The position numbers and the translations under genes are program-made. The notes under the pieces were generated by a model, which was not told the DNA's origin, searched no databases, and saw only the letters and a list, made by a program, of their open reading frames with translations. A DNA stretch of 64,000 bases. Origin: Neobacillus nitrireducens. Lineage in GTDB: Bacteria; Bacillota; Bacilli; Bacillales; Cytobacillaceae. Below, one piece after another: positions 50,023 to 64,000 of this stretch; the stretch's first letter is position 1; each line of letters starts with the position of its first letter. Location: NCBI RefSeq assembly GCF_030915405.1, contig NZ_CP133262.1, forward strand, positions 1,612,001 to 1,676,000, in the 5' to 3' direction.

Positions 50023-52701
50023 TTATTTTGTTTTTCTTAACAAAAATGACCCTGCTAGTAAAAAAGTTGGTATGGATGATAATCCAACAATCAACAGCCA
50101 ATCCTTAGCTGCTATCGGCAGTGTATGGAAAATAGGCTGTAGCGGCGGGTAATAAATGACGACAAACATCAATGCAAGCGAAGATATAACCGCCCAAACT
50201 AGATACTGATTTCCGAAAGGATTTCTTGAAAGGACTGATTTTTCACTGCGACAATCAAAGACATGAATTAATTGAGCCATTACAAGTGTAGCAAATGCAA
50301 CGGTTTGTGCATACTGCAACTCGGATGGATTATTATCGTAAACAATCATAAAGGAAATCAATGTGACGAGCCCGATTAGAAACCCCCGTGACACTACCTT
50401 CCAGCCTAATCCTCGTGAGAAAACACCTTCATCGGGGCTGCGCGGTTTGCGTTTCATTACATTTTCTTCAGGACGATCGAGGCCTAAGGCCATAGCCGGC
50501 AACCCATCTGTCACCAAATTCACCCAAAGAATTTGGATCGGAATGAGCGGCAGCGGCAGTGCTAAGATCATCGCAAATAGCATGACCAAAATCTCCCCAA
50601 CATTGGAAGCCAGTAAGTAACGAACAAATTTCCGAATATTTTCATAGATATTTCTACCTTCTACGATTGCAGCCTTAATTGTGGCAAAGTTATCATCCAA
50701 CAGGATTAGAGCCGATGCTTCTTTGGCGACATCTGTACCTGTAATCCCCATTGCCACTCCAATATCAGCTGCCTTAATGGCCGGAGCATCATTCACTCCA
50801 TCCCCTGTCATCGCGACAATATGACCGCGATTTTGTAAAGCTTTAACAATTTTCAGTTTATGTTCAGGTGAGACCCTCGCAAATACCGACACATCATCTA
50901 CGACTTCTTCGAGCTCATCGACTGACATTTTAGATAAAGCATTCCCATCTATGACCTTACTTTTATTGGTTATGATCCCAAGTTGTGCGGCAATCGCTTT
51001 TGCCGTAATCACATGGTCACCCGTAATCATCACTGTTTTAATACCCGCTTCTTTACATTCCTTTACCGCCTTTTTCACTTCAGGTCTTGGCGGGTCAATC
51101 ATTCCCTGAATGCCAATAAGGGTTAAATTTTTCTCTGCTTCATGTTCACTTAAAATGATCGTGTTCGCTTGAATAGGTTTAAACGCAATTGCAATCGTTC
51201 GAAGTGCCTGTGAGGCTAGTCCGTTTATTGCCTCTTGAACGTTTTCCTGTGTCTGCTTATTTAAAAATTGTGTCCGCTCGTCCCAAAGGACCGACTCACT
51301 AATTCCTAAGATGACGTCCGGGGCCCCTTTAGTAACAATAAAATGCCGGCCCTGCTTGTCTTTCACATGTACGCTCATCATTTTCCTGGCTGAATCAAAA
51401 GGGAATTCATTAATAATCGTAAATTCATCTAATAATTTAGTTCGAGCAAAACCTGCTTTCATAGCGCTTACCAACAGTGCCCCTTCTGTTGGGTCTCCGT
51501 CAAGAAAATATTCATCATCCCTCACGATTAAATCTGAATGGTTACATAACATTCCAAAGATCAGCATTTGCTGCAAGGCCTTTTCATCGCGTGGATTAAT
51601 ATTTCTTTCATTTCTATAAAAATTACCTTGAGGTTGATAGCCAACCCCGTCAACCGTCCACGTTTGACCCCCACTCCACAAATGAGTAACCGTCATTTTG
51701 TTTTGAGTCATTGTACCTGTTTTATCAGAACAGATGACTGATGCACAGCCAAGGGTTTCAACGGCGGGCAGCTTCCTGACAATTGCATTTTTCTTGATCA
51801 TTTTTTGAACTCCGAGCGATAATGCCACGGTAACAATCGCCGGCAGTCCTTCCGGGATAGCTGCAACCGCAAGAGATACACCGGCTAAGAACATTTCATA
51901 GAGGTCATGTCCACGTAAAACACCAACTACAACCACAAGAACGGTTAGCAACAAGGCGACCGTTATTAGGATTTTACCCAACTGCTCTAAGCGGCGCTGT
52001 AATGGAGTATCCTGGGACTCAGCATTTTGGAGTAAATCAGCAATTTGCCCCATTGCTGTTTTCATGCCTGTTGCAATAACGACGCCTATCCCGCTTCCCC
52101 GTGTTATCATCGTCCCCATAAACGCAATATTCTCCATGTCGCCAATTCCCGGGTTTGGGTTCGTCAAGGACTCAATATGCTTTGAGACGGGGACGGATTC
52201 TCCTGTAAGTGCGGATTCTTCAATTTCTAAACTTTTTGACTCAATTACCCGGACATCCGCTCCAATGCGATCTCCGCTAGTAAACTTCAAAATATCCCCT
52301 AATACTATTTCTTTTGAAGGAATTTTAATCCATTGACCATCACGTAGAACTGAAACCTGTGGTGCCGATAATTCCTTTAAAGCATCAAGCGATTTCTCTG
52401 CCCGCCTTTCTTGAAAAAAACCAAGAAATCCGTTGATTATGACGATGGCAATAATCGCAATCGCATCGATATATTCACCAAGCAATCCGGAGATCAGTGT
52501 AGCTGCAAGGAGAACCAAGACCATAAAATCCTTAAATTGACTAAAAAATAAGAGTAAAGCGGATTGCTTTTCTCCTTCGTCCAATTCATTGAGGCCGTAC
52601 TGATTTATTCGTTTTTTTACTTCTTCCTGTGATAATCCAGAAGAAAAGTCGGTTTCTAAGGCCTTTTCTACTTGTTCTATCTTCATTTCATGGAATTTCA
52701 T
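50023..52701 (-). CDS. yloB: Ca2+-transporting P-type ATPase (YloB)
   Basis: 892 aa, P2A (SERCA-like) pump. N-terminal cation-ATPase region, then paired membrane helices (LLFFSQFKDFMVLVLLAATL; AIAIIAIVIINGFLGFF). The actuator motif ALTGESVPV follows, and the Ca2+-site helix is VSLAVAAIPEGLPAIVTVAL with PEGL. The phosphorylation site CSDKTGTMTQNKMTV is near residue 330, with KGAPD and MITGDH, and the hinge is MTGDGVNDAPAIKAADIGVAMG (near 610). Six C-terminal helices follow. In B. subtilis YloB is linked to Ca2+ handling and spore germination. It is monocistronic here. Confidence 0.96.
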   Translation of the reverse strand: MKFHEMKIEQVEKALETDFSSGLSQEEVKKRINQYGLNELDEGEKQSALLLFFSQFKDFMVLVLLAATLISGLLGEYIDAIAIIAIVIINGFLGFFQERRAEKSLDALKELSAPQVSVLRDGQWIKIPSKEIVLGDILKFTSGDRIGADVRVIESKSLEIEESALTGESVPVSKHIESLTNPNPGIGDMENIAFMGTMITRGSGIGVVIATGMKTAMGQIADLLQNAESQDTPLQRRLEQLGKILITVALLLTVLVVVVGVLRGHDLYEMFLAGVSLAVAAIPEGLPAIVTVALSLGVQKMIKKNAIVRKLPAVETLGCASVICSDKTGTMTQNKMTVTHLWSGGQTWTVDGVGYQPQGNFYRNERNINPRDEKALQQMLIFGMLCNHSDLIVRDDEYFLDGDPTEGALLVSAMKAGFARTKLLDEFTIINEFPFDSARKMMSVHVKDKQGRHFIVTKGAPDVILGISESVLWDERTQFLNKQTQENVQEAINGLASQALRTIAIAFKPIQANTIILSEHEAEKNLTLIGIQGMIDPPRPEVKKAVKECKEAGIKTVMITGDHVITAKAIAAQLGIITNKSKVIDGNALSKMSVDELEEVVDDVSVFARVSPEHKLKIVKALQNRGHIVAMTGDGVNDAPAIKAADIGVAMGITGTDVAKEASALILLDDNFATIKAAIVEGRNIYENIRKFVRYLLASNVGEILVMLFAMILALPLPLIPIQILWVNLVTDGLPAMALGLDRPEENVMKRKPRSPDEGVFSRGLGWKVVSRGFLIGLVTLISFMIVYDNNPSELQYAQTVAFATLVMAQLIHVFDCRSEKSVLSRNPFGNQYLVWAVISSLALMFVVIYYPPLQPIFHTLPIAAKDWLLIVGLSSIPTFLLAGSFLLRKTK

Positions 52702-52818
52702 CCGACCATCTCACTTCCCCCATTATTGTATGAGACTTGCTCTATGGAAAGCTTATTCAGGGTCGTCCAAAAAAATGCTATGATATGGTGAAAGTTAAAT
52801 TAGAATAAAGTTAAAAAT

Positions 52819-52848
52819 AAGACAGGATTTTTTTAAGTAGGATATAAT
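52819..52848 (+). promoter_or_regulatory. SigA-type promoter of rqcH
   Basis: AAGACA (52819-52824), 18 nt, TATAAT (52843-52848) on the plus strand, 33 nt before the rqcH ATG. The divergent yloB promoter must also lie in 52702-52881 but I could not place it. Confidence 0.6.
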
Positions 52849-52881
52849 GAATTCATATGAATGTAGTAAAGGATGTTTTCC

Positions 52882-54591
52882 ATGTCATTTGATGGTTTAT
52901 TTACAAAAGCAATGGTCGATGAACTTGTTCGTTCCTTAAAAGGCGGGCGTATCAATAAAGTTCATCAACCCTATAAAAATGAAGTGATTCTCACAATTCG
53001 TGCGAATGGAGTGAATCAAAAGCTGCTTTTATCCGCTCACCCAAGCTACGCACGTGTCCAATTTTCTAATGAAGCCTATGAAAATCCAAGTGAAGCTCCC
53101 ATGTTTTGTATGCTCCTTAGAAAACATATTGAGGGATATATTTTAGAGGATTTATATCAAGTAGAAACAGACCGGATGATTGTCCTAGAAATTAAGGGCA
53201 GAAATGAGATTGGCGATATCAGCTATAAACAATTAATTATTGAAATTATGGGCAGGCATAGCAATATCGTTCTGGTCGATAAAACTCGAAATGTCATTCT
53301 TGACAGCATCAAACATGTTTCCTTTGCGGTCAACAGTCATCGGGCCATTTTGCCTGGGCAACCTTATATTTCCCCACCTGAACAACATAAGCAAAATCCG
53401 TTTACTGCCACGGAAACGGATGTATTAAGAAAAGTGGATTTTAATGCAGGAAAAATTGACCGCCAATTAGTTGAGCAATTCGCTGGTGTCTCTCCTCTTT
53501 TTGCCAAGGAAGTTATCTTCCAAAGCGGCCTTGCGAATCGTGCAACTGTTCCGGAAACATTTCTTAGCATGGTGAAAAATGTTGAAGCGGGTGATATTTC
53601 CCCTTCGATTGTCTCAGCAGGCGGTAAGGATGCTTTTTACTTATTTCCACTTGAGCATTTAAAAGGAGAAATAAAAACCTATCATACACTAAGTGAAATG
53701 CTTGACCGTTTTTATTTTGGCAAAGCGGAGAGAGACCGGGTAAAACAGCAGGGGAATGATATTGAACGGTTTATTGATAATGAGATAGAAAAGAATGTAA
53801 AGAAAATTGACAAGCTCAAGGCTACTCTAAAAGAAGCTGAGCGTGCCGATCAACATCAACGCTTCGGCGAGTTGTTAACTGCCAATTTATATGCCGCTAA
53901 GAAAGGAATGAGTGAGATTGAAGTTCTCGATTATTATGATGAATCCGGTGGCACTCTATTAATTCCGCTCGATCCCAGAAAAACACCATCTGAAAATGCC
54001 CAAAAATATTTTTCTAAATACCAAAAGGCAAAAAATTCTGTTGAAATTGTCGTTGAGCAAATTGAAATAGCACAAGTTGAAGTAGCTTATTTTGATAATT
54101 TATTGCAACAGGTACAAGCTGCTTCTCCAAAGGATATTCAAGAAATTCGTGAAGAACTAGTTGAGGGCGGTTATATCCGTGAACGGCAGAAAAAGAAATT
54201 GAAAAAGCCCCAGAATGCTAAGCCGGTTTTAGATCAGTTTGTATCTAGTGATGGGACAGATATCATCGTCGGGAAAAATAATAAGCAAAACGACTATTTA
54301 ACCAATAAGCTGGCCGCAAGGGATGAGATTTGGTTGCATACGAAGGATATTCCCGGGTCTCACGTGGTGATACGCAGCAAAGAACCGTCTGACGAGACGA
54401 TTCGGGAAGCTGCTGTTTTGGCCTCCTATTATAGTAAGGCAAGAAATTCAAGCTCAGTTCCTGTTGATTTCACTAAGGTCCGGTTTGTTAAAAAACCAAG
54501 CGGTGCTAAGCCAGGTTTCGTGATTTATGATAATCAACAGACCGTTTTTGTCACACCGGATGATGAATTGGTGCTTAAATTGAAGAAATAG
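52882..54591 (+). CDS. rqcH: Ribosome quality control factor RqcH (NFACT/FbpA family, YloA)
   Basis: 569 aa from [23 protein letters not shown] stands upstream, and the ATG three codons earlier is part of that site. RqcH binds stalled 50S-peptidyl-tRNA complexes and adds C-terminal alanine tails for degradation. The NFACT-N domain (residues about 1-220) includes [33 protein letters not shown] and [14 protein letters not shown] coiled coil lies at about 290-430, and NFACT-R (about 440-560) has [21 protein letters not shown]. It is one of two plus-strand genes. In B. subtilis sulfur genes separate it from pyrE; here they do not. Confidence 0.97.
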   Translation: MSFDGLFTKAMVDELVRSLKGGRINKVHQPYKNEVILTIRANGVNQKLLLSAHPSYARVQFSNEAYENPSEAPMFCMLLRKHIEGYILEDLYQVETDRMIVLEIKGRNEIGDISYKQLIIEIMGRHSNIVLVDKTRNVILDSIKHVSFAVNSHRAILPGQPYISPPEQHKQNPFTATETDVLRKVDFNAGKIDRQLVEQFAGVSPLFAKEVIFQSGLANRATVPETFLSMVKNVEAGDISPSIVSAGGKDAFYLFPLEHLKGEIKTYHTLSEMLDRFYFGKAERDRVKQQGNDIERFIDNEIEKNVKKIDKLKATLKEAERADQHQRFGELLTANLYAAKKGMSEIEVLDYYDESGGTLLIPLDPRKTPSENAQKYFSKYQKAKNSVEIVVEQIEIAQVEVAYFDNLLQQVQAASPKDIQEIREELVEGGYIRERQKKKLKKPQNAKPVLDQFVSSDGTDIIVGKNNKQNDYLTNKLAARDEIWLHTKDIPGSHVVIRSKEPSDETIREAAVLASYYSKARNSSSVPVDFTKVRFVKKPSGAKPGFVIYDNQQTVFVTPDDELVLKLKK

Positions 54592-54595
54592 GAAC

Positions 54596-54740
54596 AAAAA
54601 GCGCAAGCGCCCGTTCAGCGGCGTATGGCCTGGAGCACTCCAACTGAGATAAAGGAAACACGAAGAGCGTTAGCGAATTCGTGCTTGACTTATCGTAGGG
54701 CGGAGAGCGAAGGACACTAGCCGTTGGGCGCTGGAGCTGG
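54596..54740 (+). repeat. Structured intergenic repeat, copy B (behind rqcH)
   Basis: About 145 nt, beginning 5 nt after the rqcH stop. It is the reverse-complement partner of copy A (18664-18811): CCGTTGGGCGCTGGAGCT at 54721-54738 and an identical 29-nt block at 54633-54661. The centre holds its own small inverted repeat (ACGAA/TTCGT near 54659-54681). GCGCCC and GGGCGC close the ends. Read in the direction of the preceding gene, both copies have the same orientation. Confidence 0.85.
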
Positions 54741-54802
54741 ATTCAAAGAGACTAAATCAATTTATCCACAATTAATATTTTATAATTTCCTATACAGCAA
54801 GG

Positions 54803-54845
54803 AAAGAGGATGTCCGGAAGATCTTGGACACCCTCTTTTTCTATT
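54803..54845. terminator. Bidirectional terminator between rqcH and pyrE
   Basis: AAAGAGGATGTCC/GGACACCCTCTTT (54803-54815 and 54826-54838, one mismatch, 10-nt loop) is followed by TTCTATTT on the plus strand and by CCTTGCTG after TTT on the minus strand. It is stronger for rqcH and may also serve the convergent pyr operon. Confidence 0.75.
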
Positions 54846-54915
54846 TATCAGCGGGAATTACCTGTTTATCAGCGAAAACACATGATTTTTCAGCGTTAAT
54901 TAAATTTTATCAGCG
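54844..54915. repeat. Phased array of four TTTATCAGCG repeats
   Basis: TTTATCAGCG occurs at 54844-54853, 54865-54874, 54886-54895 (as TTTTTCAGCG) and 54906-54915. Start-to-start spacing is 21, 21 and 20 nt, about two helical turns. The spacers are unrelated to each other. The last copy lies inside the 3' end of pyrE and the third ends one base before its stop codon. On the pyr transcript strand the unit reads CGCTGATAAA. Confidence 0.8.
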
Positions 54916-55551
54916 ATTCTTTTTCCACGAACAGTTTGCTCCATGTAGCAGGATCCTTGCTCCATGAAAGTAGACTTTTCTGATCTTCTGCAGTAACGTT
55001 GCCATTTAAAATCGCTACATCTATTAATGTGGCAAAATCAGTTAGAGAAATACTGTTAATCCCGTTTTCTTGTAGCAGTTCTTTTCCCTTTTCAAGCCCA
55101 TATGTAAAAATGGACACAACTCCAAGCACTTCACAGCCTGCTTCTCTTAACGCCTGAACAGCTGTTATCACACTGCCGCCTGTTGAAATTAAATCTTCTA
55201 CAACAACAACTTTTTGACCCGATACAACCTTGCCTTCAATCTGATTACCTTTACCATGTCCTTTTGCTTTGGAACGTACATAGCACATAGGCAAATTCAT
55301 AAGTTCACTCACCCATGCGGCGTGTGGGATTCCCGCTGTCGCGGTACCGGCAATAACTTCTGCTTCTGAAAAATTCTCTAGGATAAGTCTTTGCAACCCA
55401 GCTGCAATTTCTCTTCTAACTGCAGGGAAAGAAAGCGTTAAACGATTATCACAATAGATTGGCGACCGAAGCCCTGATGTCCAAGTAAATGGTTCCTGCG
55501 GCTTTAAGGCCACCGCATTAATTTCTAATAATTTTTCGGCAATTACGTGTT

Positions 55552-55555
<4 letters not shown>
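54896..55555 (-). CDS. pyrE: Orotate phosphoribosyltransferase
   Basis: 219 aa from [15 protein letters not shown]; this ATG overlaps the pyrF stop as ATGA and has AAGGGG upstream. It makes OMP from orotate and PRPP. The PRPP-binding motif [21 protein letters not shown] lies near residues 117-137; [16 protein letters not shown] and [16 protein letters not shown] are further hallmarks. Last gene of the pyr operon. Its final codons (SLIKFN) are partly made of the CGCTGATAAA repeat unit, so the array has entered the coding region. Confidence 0.97.
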
Positions 55556-57947
<2,392 letters not shown>

Positions 57948-57951
<4 letters not shown>

Positions 57952-60900
57952 GCAAAAACAGCCTCCTTTGTCACTGAAGCCATCGCTTCTGCTGAAAAGT
58001 TCATCGATTCAATTACTTTTAAGATTGCGTCTGCCGTGTCTAGTGAGGTTAAACATGGAACACCATTTTCTACGGCCTCCCGGCGAATCCTAAAGCCATC
58101 ACGCTCCGGCTGTTTTCCTTTGGTCAGTGTATTGATAATGAATTGCGCCTCTCCATGTTGAATGACATCAAGAAGTGTCTTTCCTTCCGAACCAATTTTC
58201 CCAACCACCTTGACTCTGAGTCCGGCAGCTTCTAAGACAGCCGCTGTCCCACTTGTTGCCATTAAACGATAGCCGTTAGCGGAAAAGCGCTTAGCCAGTT
58301 TTAACGCTTCTTGCTTATCTTTATCCGCGACAGTAAACAAGACTGTGCCAAACTTTTGGATGGTCATTCCAGAGGCAACTAATCCTTTATAAAGTGCTTT
58401 TTCAAGTGTGACATCCTTACCCATTACTTCTCCAGTCGATTTCATTTCCGGCCCGAGTGTTATATCGACACTTTTAAGCTTCGCAAAGGAGAATACGGGA
58501 ACCTTTACGAAAACTCCTTCTTTTTCAGTGACAAGTCCCGGAATGTACCCTTGATCTACAATCGATACGCCTAAAATAGCTTTCGTCGCAATTTTTGCCA
58601 TCGGAATATTTGTTATTTTACTTAAAAACGGAACCGTACGGCTTGAGCGCGGATTAACTTCTAGTACATATACTTGGTTTCCTGCCAGAACATACTGGAT
58701 ATTTAGTAATCCGATAATGTTTAAGCCTTTGGCTAATTTCTCTGTATAGTCTACAAGTGTTTGTTTTACGATCTCCGAAAGAGTTTGCGGCGGATAGACA
58801 GCGATGGAATCACCAGAATGAACCCCTGCACGCTCGATATGTTCCATGATTCCAGGGATTAATACATTTTCCCCATCACAGATGGCATCTACTTCGATTT
58901 CTTTACCTGTTAAATAACGGTCAATCAACACGGGATGATCCGGATTAATTTTCACAGCATTTTTCATGTAATGCAGCAATTCCTCTTCATGGTAGACAAT
59001 TTCCATGGCTCTTCCCCCAAGAACATACGATGGGCGGACAAGGACGGGATAACCGATATCATTGGCAATTACGGCTGCTTCTTGAGCAGATAGTGCTGTT
59101 TTTCCTAACGGCTGCGGGATATTTAATTGTTGAAGCGCATGTTCAAACTTATCTCGATTTTCAGCGCGATCTAAATCCTCAAGGCTTGTTCCAAGGATTT
59201 TAACCCCATTTTCAGCAAGCTCTGCGGCTAAGTTAATCGCTGTCTGCCCGCCAAATTGGACCACTACTCCAATTGGATTTTCTAACTCAATAATACTCAT
59301 GACATCCTCAATTGTCAGTGGTTCAAAGTAGAGTTTATCGGAAATACTGAAATCGGTGGATACCGTTTCAGGATTATTATTAATGATGATTGCTTCATAG
59401 CCTGCTTCCTTAATGGCTTTAACAGAATGAACTGTTGCATAGTCAAACTCAATTCCTTGACCAATTCGAATGGGTCCCGATCCAAGGACAATGACACTTT
59501 TTCTATCCGTTACCACTGACTCGTTTTCCTCTTCATACGTGCCATAGTAATAAGGTGTTTCTGATTCAAATTCTGCTGCACAGGTATCAACCATTTTGTA
59601 AACCGGGATAATTCCGTGACTTTTACGCAGATTTATGATCTCTTTTTCTGTTGCTTTCCAAAGTTCAGCTATTTTTTTATCGGTAAATCCTTTTTGCTTT
59701 GCTTCCATTAAGATTTCCTTTTCAAAAGGATTGGCAGCAATCTTAGCTTCCAGCTCGATGAGTCCTTCCATTTTCTTCAGGAAAAATAAATCTATTTTAC
59801 TCCATTGATGCAAGGTTTCAATGGTTAAACCACGTTTTAACGCTTCTGCAATGTAGAAGAGACGCTCATCGCCTGCTTTTCGAATCCGCTTTTCAAGCAA
59901 TTCATTATCGATGTCCTCTGCACCGTTTAATTCAAAATGGAAGACACCCGCCTCAAGGGAACGAATGGCTTTCAAGAGAGATTCTTCAAACGTGCGGCCA
60001 ATTGCCATGATTTCGCCTGTTGCTTTCATTTGTGTTCCTAATGAACGATTTCCCGATTCAAATTTATCAAACGGCCATCTCGGGATCTTTGTTACGATAT
60101 AATCGAGAGCCGGTTCAAAGCTTGCGTACGTTTTCCCCGTAACAGGATTCAGCATTTCATCCAGTGTTAAGCCAACGGCAATCTTCGCTGCAAGCTTTGC
60201 AATCGGATAGCCCGTTGCTTTAGAGGCTAATGCCGATGAACGGCTGACACGGGGATTTACTTCGATAATATAGTAATTATAGCTATATGGATCTAAAGCC
60301 AGCTGAACGTTACAGCCTCCTTCGATTCCCAAGGCACGTATGATTTTAAGTGATACATTCCGGAGCAGTTGATATTCTCGGTCACTTAAAGTCTGGCTTG
60401 GTGCGACAACGATGGAGTCCCCTGTATGCACACCCACCGGATCAATATTCTCCATATTACAAACAACGATGGCATTGTCGTTTCCATCACGCATCACTTC
60501 ATATTCAATCTCTTTGAACCCGGCGATACTTTTTTCAAGCAAGCATTGCTTCACAGGACTGTGCTTAAGTCCACTTGAAACGATTTCCTCAAGTTCTTGT
60601 TGATTATGACAGATTCCTCCGCCCGTACCTCCAAGTGTATATGCAGGTCGGACAATTACTGGGAAGCCAATCTTTTCTACAAAAGCATTCGCTTCAGCTA
60701 TTTCATGGATAATTTCACTATCAGGGACCGGTTCATTTAATTCATTCATTAAGCTGCGGAATAAATCGCGGTCCTCTGCTTGTTTAATTGCTGAAAGTTT
60801 CGTACCAAGAATTTCAACCTCGCACTCAGCCAAAACTCCTGATTCAGACAAGTCAACAGCAAGATTTAGACCTGTTTGCCCGCCAAGAGTAGCTACAAGG

Positions 60901-61154
60901 GCATCCGGACGCTCTTTCCGAATAATTCTGCTGACAAACTCAACGGTTAATGGTTCGATATATACGGCATCAGCAATTTCTGTATCTGTCATGATCGTTG
61001 CGGGATTAGAGTTTACTAAAATGACCCGATAGCCTTCTTCTTTTAGTGCAATACAGGCTTGGGTACCGGCATAGTCGAATTCTGCTGCCTGCCCAATGAC
61101 GATTGGTCCTGAACCAATTACTAATATGGAGTTGATATCTGTACGTTTAGGCAT
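57948..61154 (-). CDS. pyrAB: Carbamoyl-phosphate synthase large subunit (pyrimidine-specific)
   Basis: 1068 aa. Two ATP-grasp halves: the first begins [21 protein letters not shown] and has [15 protein letters not shown] and [20 protein letters not shown]. The second (about residue 555 on) begins [20 protein letters not shown] and has [13 protein letters not shown] and [18 protein letters not shown]. The C-terminal MGS-like domain (about 935-1068) is the allosteric region, where UMP and PRPP act in the B. subtilis PyrAB enzyme. It uses ammonia from PyrAA and overlaps that gene by 8 nt. Confidence 0.98.
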
Positions 61155-62234
61155 TTGCTGTAACCTCCTGTTTGTTCTCTTCCATCATCGCAAGAAACTG
61201 ATCAAATAAACCGTTCGCGTCTTCTGGTCCCGGAGAGGCCTCTGGATGGTATTGAACGGTAAAAGCCGGATAATCTAAATGACTTAGTCCCTCGACCGTA
61301 TTATCGTTTATAGCAATGTGAGTGATCGATAATCTTGTATCTTTTATAGACTCTGCTTCCACTGTATAGCCATGATTTTGTGAGGTAATCGCTATTTTCC
61401 CTGTGGACAGATCTTTGACAGGGTGATTCGAACCGCGATGACCAAACTTCATTTTCTCTGTATTAGCCCCGCAGGCAAGTGCAAATAATTGATGACCTAA
61501 ACAAATGCCAAACAATGGTACACGACCTAAAACCCCTTTTAACATATCAATGGCTTCGGGAACATCCTTAGGATCCCCAGGACCATTGGAAAGCATAATC
61601 CCGTCCGGACTTAATTGAAGAATTTCATCAGCCGTTGTATGATAGGGAACCACGATGACATCACAATCGCGTCGGTTTAGTTCACGTAAGATACCGTGCT
61701 TCATCCCGAAATCAACAAGGACAACTCTTTTCCCGCGCCCCGGACTTGGATAAGCATTTTTGGTTGATACTTGTTTTACTTGATTGACTGGGAGCGACGA
61801 TTTTCGTAATTTATTTAAAACCTCGGTCGGATTTTTTTCGATACTGCAAATGGCGCCTTTTAAGGTTCCATATTGACGGATGATTCTTGTTAATTTTCGC
61901 GTGTCTATCCCGGCAATTCCCGGGATTTTTTTCATTTCAAAGTATTCATCTAATGTATATTCACTTCTCCAGTTCGATGGGAAGTCAGCTGCTTCCTTAA
62001 CCACGAAGCCTTTGACGGCCGGGGTGATTGATTCAAAGTCGTCACGGTTTATCCCGTAGTTCCCAATTAGCGGATAGGTTAGTGTGACAATTTGCCCGCA
62101 ATAGGATGGATCAGATAGAATTTCTTGATAGCCCGTCATACCTGTGTTAAAAACGACTTCACCAATCGTTTCAGTATCACTGCCAAATCCTTTACCGATA
62201 AAAATTGTACCGTCTTCTAAGATTAGTTGTTTTT

Positions 62235-62238
<4 letters not shown>
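61147..62238 (-). CDS. pyrAA: Carbamoyl-phosphate synthase small subunit (pyrimidine-specific)
   Basis: 363 aa from [22 protein letters not shown] lies upstream, and the ATG overlaps the pyrC stop (62235-62237). N-terminal CPSase domain ([20 protein letters not shown]), then a class I glutaminase (about 175-360). The nucleophilic Cys is in [16 protein letters not shown] and the His-Glu pair in [21 protein letters not shown] completes the domain. Its upstream neighbour pyrC is frameshifted, but nothing is wrong in this gene. Confidence 0.98.

Positions 62239-64000
<1,762 letters not shown>

Noticed and set aside
54596..54740. Insertion sequence or MITE with terminal repeats
   Set aside because: No transposase, no visible target-site duplication at either copy, and the ends are not a simple terminal inverted repeat. 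A non-autonomous element is not excluded, so it is listed only as a repeat.
54844..54915. CRISPR array
   Set aside because: Repeats are 10 nt with 10-11 nt spacers, there are only four, and no cas genes are nearby.

Overview
The window is a stretch of a Bacillaceae (low-GC Gram-positive, spore-forming) chromosome, read against the direction of transcription: every protein gene except rpmB and rqcH lies on the minus strand. The gene order follows the Bacillus subtilis segment from the pyrimidine operon through yloA-yloB-remA-gmk-rpoZ, priA-def-fmt, prkC, spoVM, recG, the fatty acid genes, smc-ftsY-ffh, trmD-rplS, sucCD, topA, trmFO and hslVU-codY to rpsB. A spoVM gene (sporulation) and typical AGGAGG ribosome binding sites support this. 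Protein details resemble Neobacillus/Mesobacillus-type bacilli more than B. subtilis itself, but I cannot fix the genus from sequence alone.

Layout, left to right: start of rpsB; codY, hslU, hslV; a decayed xerC remnant; trmFO; topA; dprA; sucD-sucC; rnhB; a serine dehydratase pair (sdaAA-sdaAB) with a YheO-like regulator, inserted between rnhB and rbgA; rbgA, lepB, rplS, trmD, rimM, ylqD, khpA, rpsP; ffh-ylxM, ftsY, smc, rnc; acpP, fabG, fabD, plsX, fapR; recG; yloV (fakA-like) and yloU; rpmB (plus strand); spoVM; thiN, rpe, rsgA, prkC, prpC, rlmN, rsmB, fmt, def; priA, coaBC, rpoZ, gmk, remA, yloC; the Ca2+ P-type ATPase yloB; rqcH (plus strand); then the pyr operon (pyrE, F, D, K, AB, AA, C, B) running off the right edge.

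Functional blocks are protein targeting (ffh, ylxM, ftsY, lepB), ribosome and tRNA maturation (rbgA, rimM, trmD, trmFO, rlmN, rsmB, rsgA), lipid synthesis under FapR (fapR, plsX, fabD, fabG, with acpP), translation start and rescue (fmt, def, rqcH), Ser/Thr signalling (prkC/prpC) and de novo UMP synthesis.

I found no phage, defence island, CRISPR array, insertion sequence or clearly new multi-gene system; this is mostly core genome. The items worth a second look are small: a xerC gene reduced to a roughly 190-nt relic in front of hslV; a frameshift in pyrC at a G5A7 run; a four-copy TTTATCAGCG array with 20-21 nt spacing at the end of pyrE; two copies of a roughly 146-nt structured intergenic repeat, each just downstream of a stop codon in the same sense relative to its gene; a cluster of TTACAA half-sites around the promoter of the YheO-like regulator; and an 11-bp inverted repeat over a candidate yloU promoter. 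The cysteine/sulfate genes that part pyrE from yloA in B. subtilis, and ylqG-ylqH next to rnhB, are absent here.
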